Shown here one piece after another: positions 1 through 7,496 of a stretch of DNA of 12,493 nt. This DNA comes from JBKHHU01 sp046539045. GTDB taxonomy: Bacteria > Planctomycetota > Phycisphaerae > SM23-33. The notes beneath the pieces were generated by a model. The model had not been told where the DNA came from, did no database searches, and saw only the letters and a program-made list of their open reading frames with translations. Each line of letters begins with the position of its first letter. The stretch's first letter is position 1. The stretch is taken from positions 1 to 12,493 of the forward strand of contig JBKHHU010000102.1 in NCBI GenBank assembly GCA_046539045.1. The letters are read 5' to 3'. The position numbers and the translations under genes were made by a program.

Positions 1-349
1 GAGTAGGTCCGTCAGAAAGGTAAACAACCTTCGCAGGCACCTGCTGAGAGAGGCCCAACCTATTCGCAGCGGCCGCTCCATTGGGAGTGATGGTCCACCG
101 GTGTTTTCTTGCGATGGCTTGGGCTGCCTGATCGATATCTGGCGCGACCGCCTCTCCCAGCATTTCGCTGTGTCGCGGGAAGTCGTACAGGCCGCGTCCG
201 ATGCGCCTGATGGTTCCCTCCCTGGTCAGGCGGGACAGCGCGACATCAATCGTTCCGCGAGGAGCAACGGCGGCAAGATCCTTGGCGGTGAAGGCCCTTT
301 CCAGCCCTTCGCATTTGACGTGTTCCAGAATGCGATTTTTCGCGTCCAC
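1..349 (-). CDS. DUF6088 / AbiEi-type antitoxin, N-terminal 116 residues (runs off left edge)
   Basis: This is the start of a minus-strand gene whose 3' end lies outside the window. It opens with a GTG codon at 349-347, preceded by AGGAG at 356-360 with 6-nt spacing. The start is otherwise easy to miss because no ATG fits. Visible features are a winged-helix-like segment at about residues 19-58, with FTAKDLA, VALSRLTREGTIRRIGRGLYDFP, and a following block TPNGAAAANRLGLSQQVPAKVVYLSDGPT (about 88-116). That order (helix-turn-helix, 'RRIGRGLYDFP', 'NRLGLSQQVPAK.VYLSDG') is characteristic of DUF6088 proteins, which are related to AbiEi, the antitoxin and autorepressor of type IV AbiE systems. In such systems a nucleotidyltransferase toxin (AbiEii) usually follows; here it would lie left of position 1. 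The family call is strong. That a toxin partner exists is inference. Confidence 0.85.
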   Translation of the reverse strand, partial: MDAKNRILEHVKCEGLERAFTAKDLAAVAPRGTIDVALSRLTREGTIRRIGRGLYDFPRHSEMLGEAVAPDIDQAAQAIARKHRWTITPNGAAAANRLGLSQQVPAKVVYLSDGPT

Positions 350-367
350 GGTTAGCTCCTGACGAGT

Positions 368-409
368 CTTCGTTAGAAAACGAAGCCCTATTCTTCTAAC
401 AAGAATAGG
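368..409 (-). promoter_or_regulatory. Tandem inverted repeats, probable operator of the DUF6088 gene
   Basis: Two perfect hairpin-forming repeats lie side by side 19 nt upstream of the GTG start. The first is CTTCGTT / loop AGAA / AACGAAG (368-385). The second is CCTATTCTT / loop CTAAC / AAGAATAGG (387-409). Read on the minus strand, each contains a GTTAGAA or TTCTAAC core, so they may be two binding sites for one protein. AbiEi-type antitoxins are known to repress their own operons by binding inverted repeats in the promoter, which fits this position. A transcription terminator is an alternative, but there is no T tract after either stem. I see no convincing -10/-35 pair. Confidence 0.55.
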
Positions 410-475
410 CCGGCTTGTCCAGCCAAATCGCCAGCTTTGGACGGGGGCCATCGTGTCGCCGGTGACATGTCACAC

Positions 476-600
476 GGTGACGGCGTTGGTAGACCATTTG
501 GCTTCACCGATGACGGCATGGGTGAACCATCGGGCTTTACAGGCGACGGCGTCGGTGGGACATTCAGCTTCGCTGGCGACGGCGGGCCAGTGCCAGTTGG
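476..600. repeat. 33-bp imperfect tandem repeat, about 3.7 units
   Basis: Unit boundaries are 476-508, 509-541, 542-574 and a partial copy from 575. Each unit begins G(G/A)(T/C)GACGGC and carries a conserved CAT or CCAT block in the middle followed by GGCTT or AGCTT. The period is a multiple of three, so both strands stay open through it. On the plus strand it reads as an 11-residue unit of the type GDGVGxPxGFT; on the minus strand as a Pro-rich unit of the type KPxGxPxPSx. No credible gene contains it, so it is either a minisatellite or the fossil of a repetitive coding segment. Confidence 0.65.
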
Positions 601-630
601 CGTGGAGCCGATGACAATCGGGTGACAAGA

Positions 631-956
631 TGGCACTGCAAGCGGTTTCACCGGGCAGATTTTCGGGCGGTTTTCCATGCTTGCAGTGCCAAGACACGGG
701 GGTGACCCTTTGGCACCGCAACGGGCGGTTGGCACCGGTGCCATTCGTCTCTGTTTGCCGATTGAGACGCCGTTTTCGCTTCGCCAGACCACGCAGCTTG
801 CCAAGGCGATACCAAACGAAGTACGAACATTCGAGTCTTTCGGCGGTCCCGCCACAGCCCTCCAGTCGTGCCCTGCGTAGCCTTGTGCGAAGAAGGGTGC
901 CAGAAGCGCTCACATGATCGGCACTGCAAGCGACTCTGACACTGATTGGCACTGCC
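631..956. repeat. Cluster of TGGCAC-core direct and inverted repeats
   Basis: TGGCACTGCAAGC at 631-643 is matched by its exact reverse complement at 679-691, giving a 13-bp inverted repeat around 35 nt. A near-identical direct copy, GGCACTGCAAGCG, lies at 920-932. Degenerate copies occur at 711-724 (TGGCACCGCAACGG) and 947-956 (TGGCACTGCC), and a 14-bp perfect palindrome TGGCACCGGTGCCA at 730-743. The density of one core in about 330 bp of non-coding DNA suggests a small dispersed repeat family or a decayed mobile element. The exact class is not recognisable to me. Confidence 0.55.
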
Positions 957-1296
957 TCGCGCTCGCGTCAGCTTGGCCGGAGTCATCTTGACCGAGGCGG
1001 AACCGGGTGTTATGCTGTTTTCAGATGGCTCGGGGACGGTCTCCGGGCACAAAGACCGGTTCCAGTGGTCTCCTACGGTGGGTTCCGATGGTGAGAAGGG
1101 TCGATACACGACCGATTTCGGAGGCGGCGGAGGTTCGACGTGCTCCCCTCTCCCGTAAACTCTCCCTTAGCCCCTTACCCCCAAACCCCTGACGCCGGCG
1201 CCTTGGAATCAGATTTTCTATCAGTGAATGCGACAGGCACGGCGAAGCGAAGGGACGAAGTAATTCCAGGCGACGTCCGCCACCGTGCCCGATGGC

Positions 1297-1312
1297 CCGC
1301 CGCATGCGGCGG
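1297..1312. promoter_or_regulatory. 16-bp perfect palindrome 17 nt upstream of the PA14 gene
   Basis: CCGCCGCATGCGGCGG is its own exact reverse complement and ends 17 nt before the ATG at 1330. As DNA it could bind a dimeric regulator. As RNA it would form a short, GC-rich hairpin in the leader, close to the start codon. Which of these applies, if either, cannot be told from the sequence. Confidence 0.35.
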
Positions 1313-1329
1313 TTCGTTGAGCCGTCAGC

Positions 1330-3426
1330 ATGTTACGGTTCGTCCTTAAATCGATGCGACTCCGAACGACCCTGATCATCTGCTGCGTTGCCGCCGCCGC
1401 CCAGGCCGGTCCGCATGGTAAACCGACCGGCGTAGCGAGCGGGCTGCGCGCCGAATTTTTCCGGACCGCCGACCTGAAGAAGCCGATCGACAGCCGGCTG
1501 CACCCCGGCCCCTGGCTGGACGACGCCGACGACCTCGCGTTCCACGACGGACGACCCGGGGCCCAGTCCGCCCGCTGGACCGGCACGCTTCATGCCCCGG
1601 CTGACGGTGCGTACCGCTTCCATTGGCAAGTCGATGATGAGGTCAAGCTCTGGATCGGCGAGCAGTTGATCATCGATCAGACCGAGACCCACCGCGATCT
1701 GAAATCGACCGAAGTCACGCTCACCAAGGGCGAACATCCCGTCCGCGTCGAGTATCGCAACTCCGGCGGCGGCGAGATCAAGCTGCAAGTGTTCTGGGAG
1801 TCCGATCGATTCAAGCGCCAGCTGTTCAGCGAGGCCACATTTACGACAAAGCCCTGGACGGACATGCGGCTGGTCGACGCTGAGGCCTTCAACCTCGACG
1901 GCAAGCCGGTCAAGCATCGTGTGCCCGGCCTCCGCGGCCGGTATTACGAAGGCCGGCAGTTCGACAAGCTCGTTCACGAACAGCGCGATACACATGCGTC
2001 GATCTTCGGCGACTATCCGATCCCGTCGGGTCGCACGGAAGACATCGCGGTGCGCTGGACCGGGACGCTGCACGTCCCGCAGGACGGTGAATACACCTTT
2101 GAATGGCAATCGGATGATGGTCTGTGGATCGAAGTCGGCGGCCGCCTCATCGTCGAACAACCCCGCCGCCGCGGCGGCGAGGCGAAGGTGGAACTCACCA
2201 AGGGTCTGCATCCGATCCGCATCGATCACAACCGGGCTCCGGGCGAGGGATATCTGCAACTGGCCTGGCAAGGCCCGGGTGTAGAGAAGCAGATCCTCGG
2301 CGGCGAGCATGTCTGGACCCGGCCGTGGAAGAAGATGACCGACGCCCAGCCGATGCTCGTGCTGCTGATGCTCGGCCATTCGAACATGGGCGGCCGCAGC
2401 AAGAAGGAGATTGACAGCTTCCATCCCCGCACGTGGGTCTTCGATCCGGAGGGGATGCAGCGGTGGCACCGATTCGATGAGGACAACAGCGCGATGGGCC
2501 CGCTGCTCAAACGTCTGGCCGAGGCGCATCCGGATGTGCGCTTCGGTGCGGTAAGGGTCCAAGCCAGCGCCGGGACGTTGAAGGATGACTTCCTACCCGG
2601 CCGCCGCGCGTTTAAGCGGATGGTTCGCGAGGGCCAGCAGGCCGCGGCCGGCCATCGCGTCGCCGCCGTGGTCACGATGATCGGCTGGGTCGAAGGCGGA
2701 CAGCACCGCGGCAGCCCGCTCACTTTCGCCGAGGATTTCGCGACCATGATCGACGGTTTCCGCCGCGAATTCGACGATCCGAACCTGCCGTTTGTCGTCT
2801 CGCAGATCGAAGAAGGCGCCGACTCGCGCCGCAAGAGCGGTGACGACACTTGGCAGGCCGTCCACGCCGCGATCGATCGCCTGCCTCAGCATCGTGACAA
2901 CCTCATCATCGTGCCGGCCAACAAACATTTCGGCGATACGCACCACTACAACCACAAGGGATATAAGCTATGGGCCAAACAAGCGGCCGACGGCATGCGA
3001 AAGGCGAAGCTGATCGACTACCGCTTGGACGACCGCGAGGCCCTGGCGATCAGCAAGCCGAAGACCGCGACTGTCGATCCCAGCAAGCAGCAGACCTTGA
3101 TTGTCGAAGGGACGCTTGAGCAGGTCAGCAAGCCCCGCCCGCTGAAGGAACTGCTGCCGTATAAAAATCTGTTGGTGACGCATCGCTATCACGTGGATAA
3201 GGTGGTAGAGGGCAAACTGGATAATCGCCGCATCCTCGCGATCAACTTTGCGATCCGGGACCAGAAGAAGCAGCCCGCCGCCGACTACCGCAAGGGACAG
3301 CGTTACCGGTTGACGCTGACCGACTGGTCCAACGTCCCCCAACACCAGGGCGTCGCGATCGACGATGACATTCTCGACTTCAAGACTCGGCAGTTGTTCG
3401 TCATCGAAGCGACACGCATCGAGTGA
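1330..3426 (+). CDS. Secreted protein with two PA14 domains and an SGNH/sialate-O-acetylesterase-like domain
   Basis: The protein has 698 residues. The N-terminus (1-26, hydrophobic core LIICCVAAAAQA) looks like a signal peptide cut after AQA. A second ATG at 1354 would give a shorter, equally plausible signal peptide, and neither start has a clear SD site. Two PA14 domains follow at about 37-160 and 198-330, each opening GLRAEFF or GLRGRYY and containing RWTGTLH, DDxxxLWI and KGxHPIRI-like blocks. PA14 domains bind sugars in many secreted glycan enzymes. Residues about 342-560 resemble the SASA/DUF303 esterase fold: LGHSNM (Ser351) replaces the usual GQSNM, and DTHH (Asp536, His539) fits the DxxH catalytic pair. 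The family's QGE block is replaced by GWVEGG (452-457). Residues about 585-698 form a further domain of unknown function. A role in removing acetyl groups from extracellular polysaccharide is inference. The gene is convergent with the next one, which also has a PA14 domain. Confidence 0.85.
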   Translation: MLRFVLKSMRLRTTLIICCVAAAAQAGPHGKPTGVASGLRAEFFRTADLKKPIDSRLHPGPWLDDADDLAFHDGRPGAQSARWTGTLHAPADGAYRFHWQVDDEVKLWIGEQLIIDQTETHRDLKSTEVTLTKGEHPVRVEYRNSGGGEIKLQVFWESDRFKRQLFSEATFTTKPWTDMRLVDAEAFNLDGKPVKHRVPGLRGRYYEGRQFDKLVHEQRDTHASIFGDYPIPSGRTEDIAVRWTGTLHVPQDGEYTFEWQSDDGLWIEVGGRLIVEQPRRRGGEAKVELTKGLHPIRIDHNRAPGEGYLQLAWQGPGVEKQILGGEHVWTRPWKKMTDAQPMLVLLMLGHSNMGGRSKKEIDSFHPRTWVFDPEGMQRWHRFDEDNSAMGPLLKRLAEAHPDVRFGAVRVQASAGTLKDDFLPGRRAFKRMVREGQQAAAGHRVAAVVTMIGWVEGGQHRGSPLTFAEDFATMIDGFRREFDDPNLPFVVSQIEEGADSRRKSGDDTWQAVHAAIDRLPQHRDNLIIVPANKHFGDTHHYNHKGYKLWAKQAADGMRKAKLIDYRLDDREALAISKPKTATVDPSKQQTLIVEGTLEQVSKPRPLKELLPYKNLLVTHRYHVDKVVEGKLDNRRILAINFAIRDQKKQPAADYRKGQRYRLTLTDWSNVPQHQGVAIDDDILDFKTRQLFVIEATRIE

Positions 3427-3932
3427 GGATGGGAACATTCCGCTTTTTCCAGGCCCCCAGCCGCCGGCACATCTGCGGCGACGCCGTGCATTCTGGTCGC
3501 CCCGCCGATACGGGCATCCCCAGGTTCACCAGATTCGCCCGCTGAGAGGCGCCAATCCGATGATGGCCCCACCACGACCAGCGCTGTTGCCACGCAAAGA
3601 CCCACGCCAAGAACAGTGGCTTGCCATCCACCCGACGATTCGGCATCGCGCAACTGACCGAAGCCGGCTCGATTGTCGCTACGACTACCCATCTGGTGGG
3701 TGGTGCGTTGCAGAAACCTGCACAGTCAAACGCACTCGCAATGCACGGATGCTCACACAGCAACGCCCAAAGAAGCGGGGGACAATCTGTTACCCCCCCC
3801 CAAGCCTATGACCCCGGCCGGCCTGGAATCAACAGAGCCACGTATCCCTCTGCTCATCCCACCGCACCGGTACTACTCTGCGTAGGAGCTTGCTACGCAG
3901 CACGAGCAGATTCTTCCGAAGCTTCTTCAGAC
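3427..3932. other. Intergenic region between convergent genes
   Basis: About 500 bp separate the two convergent stop codons, and about 600 bp if the frameshift in the minus-strand gene is corrected. No convincing gene is visible on either strand. It contains a run of nine C (3793-3801), a segment resembling 1175-1211 (at 3790-3831, both ending in GGAATCA) and a clean hairpin at 3878-3900. A candidate weak terminator for the upstream gene is the GCCGC/GCGGC pairing near 3460-3482, but it has no T tract. Confidence 0.45.
3878..3900. terminator. Perfect stem-loop between convergent genes
   Basis: CTGCGTAG / 7-nt loop / CTACGCAG is a perfect 8-bp stem. It sits in the gap between the stops of the two convergent genes and could terminate transcription from either side. 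There is no T run on either strand, so it would not be a classical intrinsic terminator. A dispersed palindrome or protein-binding site is the alternative. Confidence 0.35.
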
Positions 3933-6900
3933 TCAGAACATCAGCGTACGGTTGGCAGCGTTGGCGTCCTCGACGTGCCGGGCGGCCGAGACGGGAACCG
4001 CGTCGGCCACTTTTAGTAAGAACGCTAACGAGTCATTTAAACACAAACCAGCGGAAGCCGGCGCCGTGGCGCGAGTTTTCGCTCTTGAAACAAGATACAG
4101 ATCGCGCACGCCGCGGGTCTTCGTGATGTTCGCCTCGGTCGTGTATGATGTGCCGTATTTGATTTTGCGGTCGGGCATGTCGACCGTACCGATCAGGCGC
4201 CCGTCGGGCGCGTCGAGACGCAGTTCGATCTTCGCATCGGGGCGCTGGCCACCGCGAAGCTTCAGGCGAACGGTCGATACGCCTTTGCCGAAATCGACCT
4301 TGCGAAAACCGAGATACTCGCCGTTGCCGAAGTTGACGGTATGGTGTCGGTAGTGGAAGTTGTCGTAATAGACCTTCTCCGAACTGATCGCGTGGTCGTG
4401 GTCCTGCACCATGATGCGGTCGGTCGCCGGGCGCGGCGTGATGCCCTCCACGGCCTCCACACGCGTCGGATACAAAAACCCCTGTGGAATATTGTCGGGG
4501 TCGGTATTCAGCGAATCCCACCGCAGCGAGACGGAAAGCTTTTTATCCTTCAGGCGTTTGGCGTCGGTGGTGAAGAAATCGATCTGGATCGGCATCCGCT
4601 GACCGGTCGTGAGAGCAACCGGCTCGGACTTGCCGCTCTGCGTGTAGCGGATGTTTTCGTTCCAGCGATCCAGCACCGGCTCGCCGTCAAGCCACAAGCG
4701 AACGCCACCGCCGCCGACGGCGATCCTGTAGGTCTCGGACAACATCGCTTCGATCTCGCCGGTCAGCCGCACGGCTACGCCGTTGCTGACGTCCACGCCA
4801 TCCGGCACTTTGAGGTCCGACGGACAGGCCGCGTCCAGCGTGGCGTCGGGCGCTCCCTTGATTTCGGTGCCACTGTAGAACTCCGCCCGCAGGCCGGCGC
4901 CGGTGGCTTCGGTCTGCTCGGGCGCCCGGGCTATGCGGACGTTCTGTTTAAGTCGCTGCCATTTGTCCACATCATACCCATGCACGCGATACACCACGAT
5001 GCTGTTGCAGCCGGGCGAGAGGTAGTAGACCTTGCCGTTGTGCTCGGTGACGGTTCCGCCCTCGAGGCAGTCGTGGTTGACGATGCCGTGCACCATGTTC
5101 TCGTCCCACTGCCAAGCGTAGACCCAACCCGGCAGGCCGTCGTCCACTCGGCCCGGGAAGAACGAACCGGCATACAGGCCGTCTGTAGTCCACGCCATGC
5201 CGGGATTGACAACGCGATCGCACACGACAATCGTGCCGCGCACTTCGCCGGCGATCTCGGTGGTGTCGTGGATATCGCCGGGATAGGTAGGACTCCAGGC
5301 GCGGCGGACCGCACAGGGGGAGCCATCGGCCTTGCGACCCACCGACCATCGCAGCGTACCATCGGCAGACCATTTGGATAACCGCGCGTAGCGTCCGCCC
5401 TGATTGTTGGGAAAACTGCTGAGGCCGTTCTCGCCCCAGTTGTAGAAGGCATAGAGGGCGCCGTCGGCATCTGCGAAGGTGTGGCGTACCTTGGCCCGGC
5501 CACCGTATCGGTCGGTCTTGGGATTGTCGTCCAGCGGTGCCACGTCCATCGCCGCCGCCGTCTTCGGCAATTCATACTGCGGTACGCCGTCGATCCAGCC
5601 CGTGGGCGCCAGCCGGGCGATGCTCGTATAAAAGCGCGGCGCCTCGCCATCTGGATCGTAATCCGGGTTGAAGTCGCCGCTGCCGAAAATCACGGAGAAA
5701 TCATCCGCGATATACGGCCCCATACCCGGACCGTGATAGACGTTGCCAAGCTTGCCGAGGACGATTTCTTCCGCTTGGGGCATGTGGTCGCCGTTGCGGT
5801 CCGTCCAGAGGTAGGTGTTCTTGTCGCGGGTCTTGCTGCCGAGGTTCTCGAGAATCCACTTTTTGACGTCCTCAGCTTCCATCAACTTCGCGATAGTCTT
5901 GGCCTGCGGGAAATGTCCCTTACGATTACCGACGACCACCGGCTCGAGCCGGCCGTTCTTGTGGTGAAAGACCATCGGCGGGAAGCTTTCGCCGACGAGG
6001 TAGCGCTCGCCGTCGTGATAGCGGACGTGAAAATTATCGCGGTTGTTCGGGCCTCGGGCCAGACCGCCGGCGTCGCCCCCGAGGCGATGCGTTTCCTTCA
6101 CCCGCCACGTGCCGGCCTCGTAGTCGACTTCAGCCAGCACTATCCTATGCGAGTTCCCCGGTTTATACCAGACCTGCGTCGGATCTTCGGGATCGATCCA
6201 ACGAGGTGAGAAGAACGTTAGGCCGCCGTACCATTCGTCCAGCACCGTCCCGTCGACCGCGAAACGGGCCACGCGGCGCGGGGCGTGTTCCGGCTCGGCG
6301 ATGAAGAAGCCGCCGGAGCCGTCAGCGGTGATATCCGCGTACTTGTAGAAATCGGAGGCGTCATACGGGCCTTCGCGTCGGCCGCCCTCACGACCGTATG
6401 ATCGCAGGAACTTGCCTGTCTGTGAATAGCGTTTCACCCGCCAATCGTCTGGCCCTTCGGCGACGAACAGATCGCCGCTCTTCGGATCAATCGCCAGCCG
6501 CCAAGGGTTGGTCAGGCCGGTGACGATTGTTTTCTTCTTCCCTTGCGGGGAGACCGCCAGCACTTTTTGCCCGGAAATGACGCGAACGGTTCCGTCGGAA
6601 GCCACGCCAACGGCCCGTGGCGAAGAAACGGTGACCTCCGCGGCGGTTGTTCCGTCGTCTTTGAGCCATCGCACGCGATTCTTTCGAAAATAGCTGACAA
6701 CGCGGGTTGAGCCGCGCACGGCCAGGTCCATCGAGGCCAGCGGCGCGTGGTCGGTATACTTCAGCCCGCGGCGATCCCGGCTGCTCCACTCGGGGTTCAC
6801 CTCGTCTTTGGGCAGCACGTCCCATCGACCTGCTGCCTCACCGGTTTTCGCGTCGAAGAGAGTAATGAAGCCGTTTTGCTGGAGCACGTAAACCCTCTTG

Positions 6901-7496
6901 CCGTCCGCAGCCAGAGACAGGCCGCCCCGCCACGGATCCACGCTGTCCCGTGCCCAAAACCGCTTCTCGCCGTCCATCGACTGCTTCATCAGCATGAAAT
7001 TGCCTTCGGCATTGCGGCTCGAGATGTACATCCCCGAATCGTCGACGGCCACGCTCGTGCCGCCGGCGAAATCGCCGATCCAGCGGTGATAAGGCTTCGA
7101 CTCAGGACTCACCCCGACCTGCATCACGAATTCGCGCTTGAACTGCGGTTTGCAGAGGATCCTGACGATATATTCTCCCGCCTGCTGCGGCTCGCCCAAG
7201 CGATTGAGGCCATCCCAATGCAGCACGTGCCTTCCCGCTTTCTGCGGCTCAGCCCGCAAAAGCGTGCGAACGAGCAGACCATGCTGGTTGTAAACCGCTG
7301 CCGAGACCTGCCCCGCCTCCTCCAGCACATAGTTGATCGTATACTCGCCGCCAACGGCTCCGAGGCCGGCAACGTCGTCTCCGACAGCCACCGGGGCCGA
7401 CACAGCAACGACAGCGAAAAGCAAAATGGTGCAGGTGAAATGGCGCGACCTATCGACAAACTTGCCGGCAATGTGAGGTAGATTTTGATTGAGCAT
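3933..7496 (-). CDS. Giant secreted beta-propeller protein with FlgD-like Ig, PA14 and CBM6-like domains (probable 3' frameshift)
   Basis: The start at 7496 is chosen because AGGAGGAAAGGA lies just upstream; an in-frame ATG at 7535 lacks such a site. From 7496 the frame encodes 1187 residues. A signal peptide covers about 1-39 (core TILLFAVVAVSAPVAVG). A FlgD-like Ig domain follows at about 50-128 (QVSAAVYNQHGLLVRTLL, AGRHVLHWDG, AGEYIVRI), then a large NHL-type propeller at about 135-842 (repeated VAxDxxG and GxLFVAEG-like strands). An EF-hand-like loop TDRNGDHMPQAEE lies near 565-577. A PA14 domain (GLRAEFYSG, RLTGEIEA, VRLWLDGEPVLDRW) spans about 866-1000, and a CBM6-like domain (YLGFRKVDFGKGVSTVRLKL, KIELRLDAPDGRLIGTV, GVRDLYLV) about 1042-1135. 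After LYLV the frame degrades. The +1 alternative frame continues FKSENSRHGAGFRWFVFK and stops at 4033, the normal CBM6 ending. The native product is therefore probably about 1155 residues. Its role, likely glycan binding outside the cell, is inferred; no enzyme active site is recognised. Confidence 0.85.
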   Translation of the reverse strand: MLNQNLPHIAGKFVDRSRHFTCTILLFAVVAVSAPVAVGDDVAGLGAVGGEYTINYVLEEAGQVSAAVYNQHGLLVRTLLRAEPQKAGRHVLHWDGLNRLGEPQQAGEYIVRILCKPQFKREFVMQVGVSPESKPYHRWIGDFAGGTSVAVDDSGMYISSRNAEGNFMLMKQSMDGEKRFWARDSVDPWRGGLSLAADGKRVYVLQQNGFITLFDAKTGEAAGRWDVLPKDEVNPEWSSRDRRGLKYTDHAPLASMDLAVRGSTRVVSYFRKNRVRWLKDDGTTAAEVTVSSPRAVGVASDGTVRVISGQKVLAVSPQGKKKTIVTGLTNPWRLAIDPKSGDLFVAEGPDDWRVKRYSQTGKFLRSYGREGGRREGPYDASDFYKYADITADGSGGFFIAEPEHAPRRVARFAVDGTVLDEWYGGLTFFSPRWIDPEDPTQVWYKPGNSHRIVLAEVDYEAGTWRVKETHRLGGDAGGLARGPNNRDNFHVRYHDGERYLVGESFPPMVFHHKNGRLEPVVVGNRKGHFPQAKTIAKLMEAEDVKKWILENLGSKTRDKNTYLWTDRNGDHMPQAEEIVLGKLGNVYHGPGMGPYIADDFSVIFGSGDFNPDYDPDGEAPRFYTSIARLAPTGWIDGVPQYELPKTAAAMDVAPLDDNPKTDRYGGRAKVRHTFADADGALYAFYNWGENGLSSFPNNQGGRYARLSKWSADGTLRWSVGRKADGSPCAVRRAWSPTYPGDIHDTTEIAGEVRGTIVVCDRVVNPGMAWTTDGLYAGSFFPGRVDDGLPGWVYAWQWDENMVHGIVNHDCLEGGTVTEHNGKVYYLSPGCNSIVVYRVHGYDVDKWQRLKQNVRIARAPEQTEATGAGLRAEFYSGTEIKGAPDATLDAACPSDLKVPDGVDVSNGVAVRLTGEIEAMLSETYRIAVGGGGVRLWLDGEPVLDRWNENIRYTQSGKSEPVALTTGQRMPIQIDFFTTDAKRLKDKKLSVSLRWDSLNTDPDNIPQGFLYPTRVEAVEGITPRPATDRIMVQDHDHAISSEKVYYDNFHYRHHTVNFGNGEYLGFRKVDFGKGVSTVRLKLRGGQRPDAKIELRLDAPDGRLIGTVDMPDRKIKYGTSYTTEANITKTRGVRDLYLVSRAKTRATAPASAGLCLNDSLAFLLKVADAVPVSAARHVEDANAANRTLMF
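4088..4090 (-). other. Probable single-base frameshift site in the CBM6-like end
   Basis: On the minus strand the sequence reads CTG TAT CTT GTT TCA AGA. Adding one T to the run (GTT TTC instead of GTTTC; plus-strand A run 4088-4090) gives L-Y-L-V-F-K-S-E-N and then GAGFRWFVFK and a stop at 4033-4035. That ending matches how CBM6 modules finish, with an aromatic-rich last strand. Without the correction the protein gains a tail with no domain features up to 3933. Either a homopolymer sequencing error or a real recent mutation would explain this. Confidence 0.75.

Larger units (their letters stand above)
410..1329. other. Gene-free region of 920 bp with repeats
   Basis: I find no reading frame here that looks like a protein. 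The open frames on both strands overlap each other, lack SD sites and have low-complexity or Cys/Arg-rich translations. The stretch holds a 12-bp perfect palindrome GTGACATGTCAC (462-473), a 33-bp tandem repeat (476-600), several TGGCAC-core repeats (631-956), a segment similar to one at 3790-3831 (1175-1211) and a 16-bp palindrome (1297-1312). The remainder shows nothing I can name. It may contain the promoter of the gene at 1330, but I could not pick out convincing elements. Confidence 0.5.

Noticed and set aside
476..600. CRISPR array
   Set aside because: The units are contiguous and imperfect, with no unique spacers between identical repeats, and no cas gene is nearby.
388..952. Overlapping minus-strand frames across the repeat cluster
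   Set aside because: They overlap each other in different frames, contain the tandem repeat and palindromes, and lack start signals.
631..956. TGGCAC motifs as sigma-54 promoters
   Set aside because: The -24 element would need a TTGC-type -12 element five bases later. None of the copies has it.
1333..2562. 409-codon open frame on the minus strand
   Set aside because: It lies wholly antisense to the PA14/esterase gene, whose frame has a signal peptide and domain motifs. The antisense frame is a by-product of GC-rich codon use.
4341..5381. 346-codon open frame on the plus strand
   Set aside because: It is antisense to the giant propeller gene, has no recognisable motif, and the real frame is clear on the other strand.
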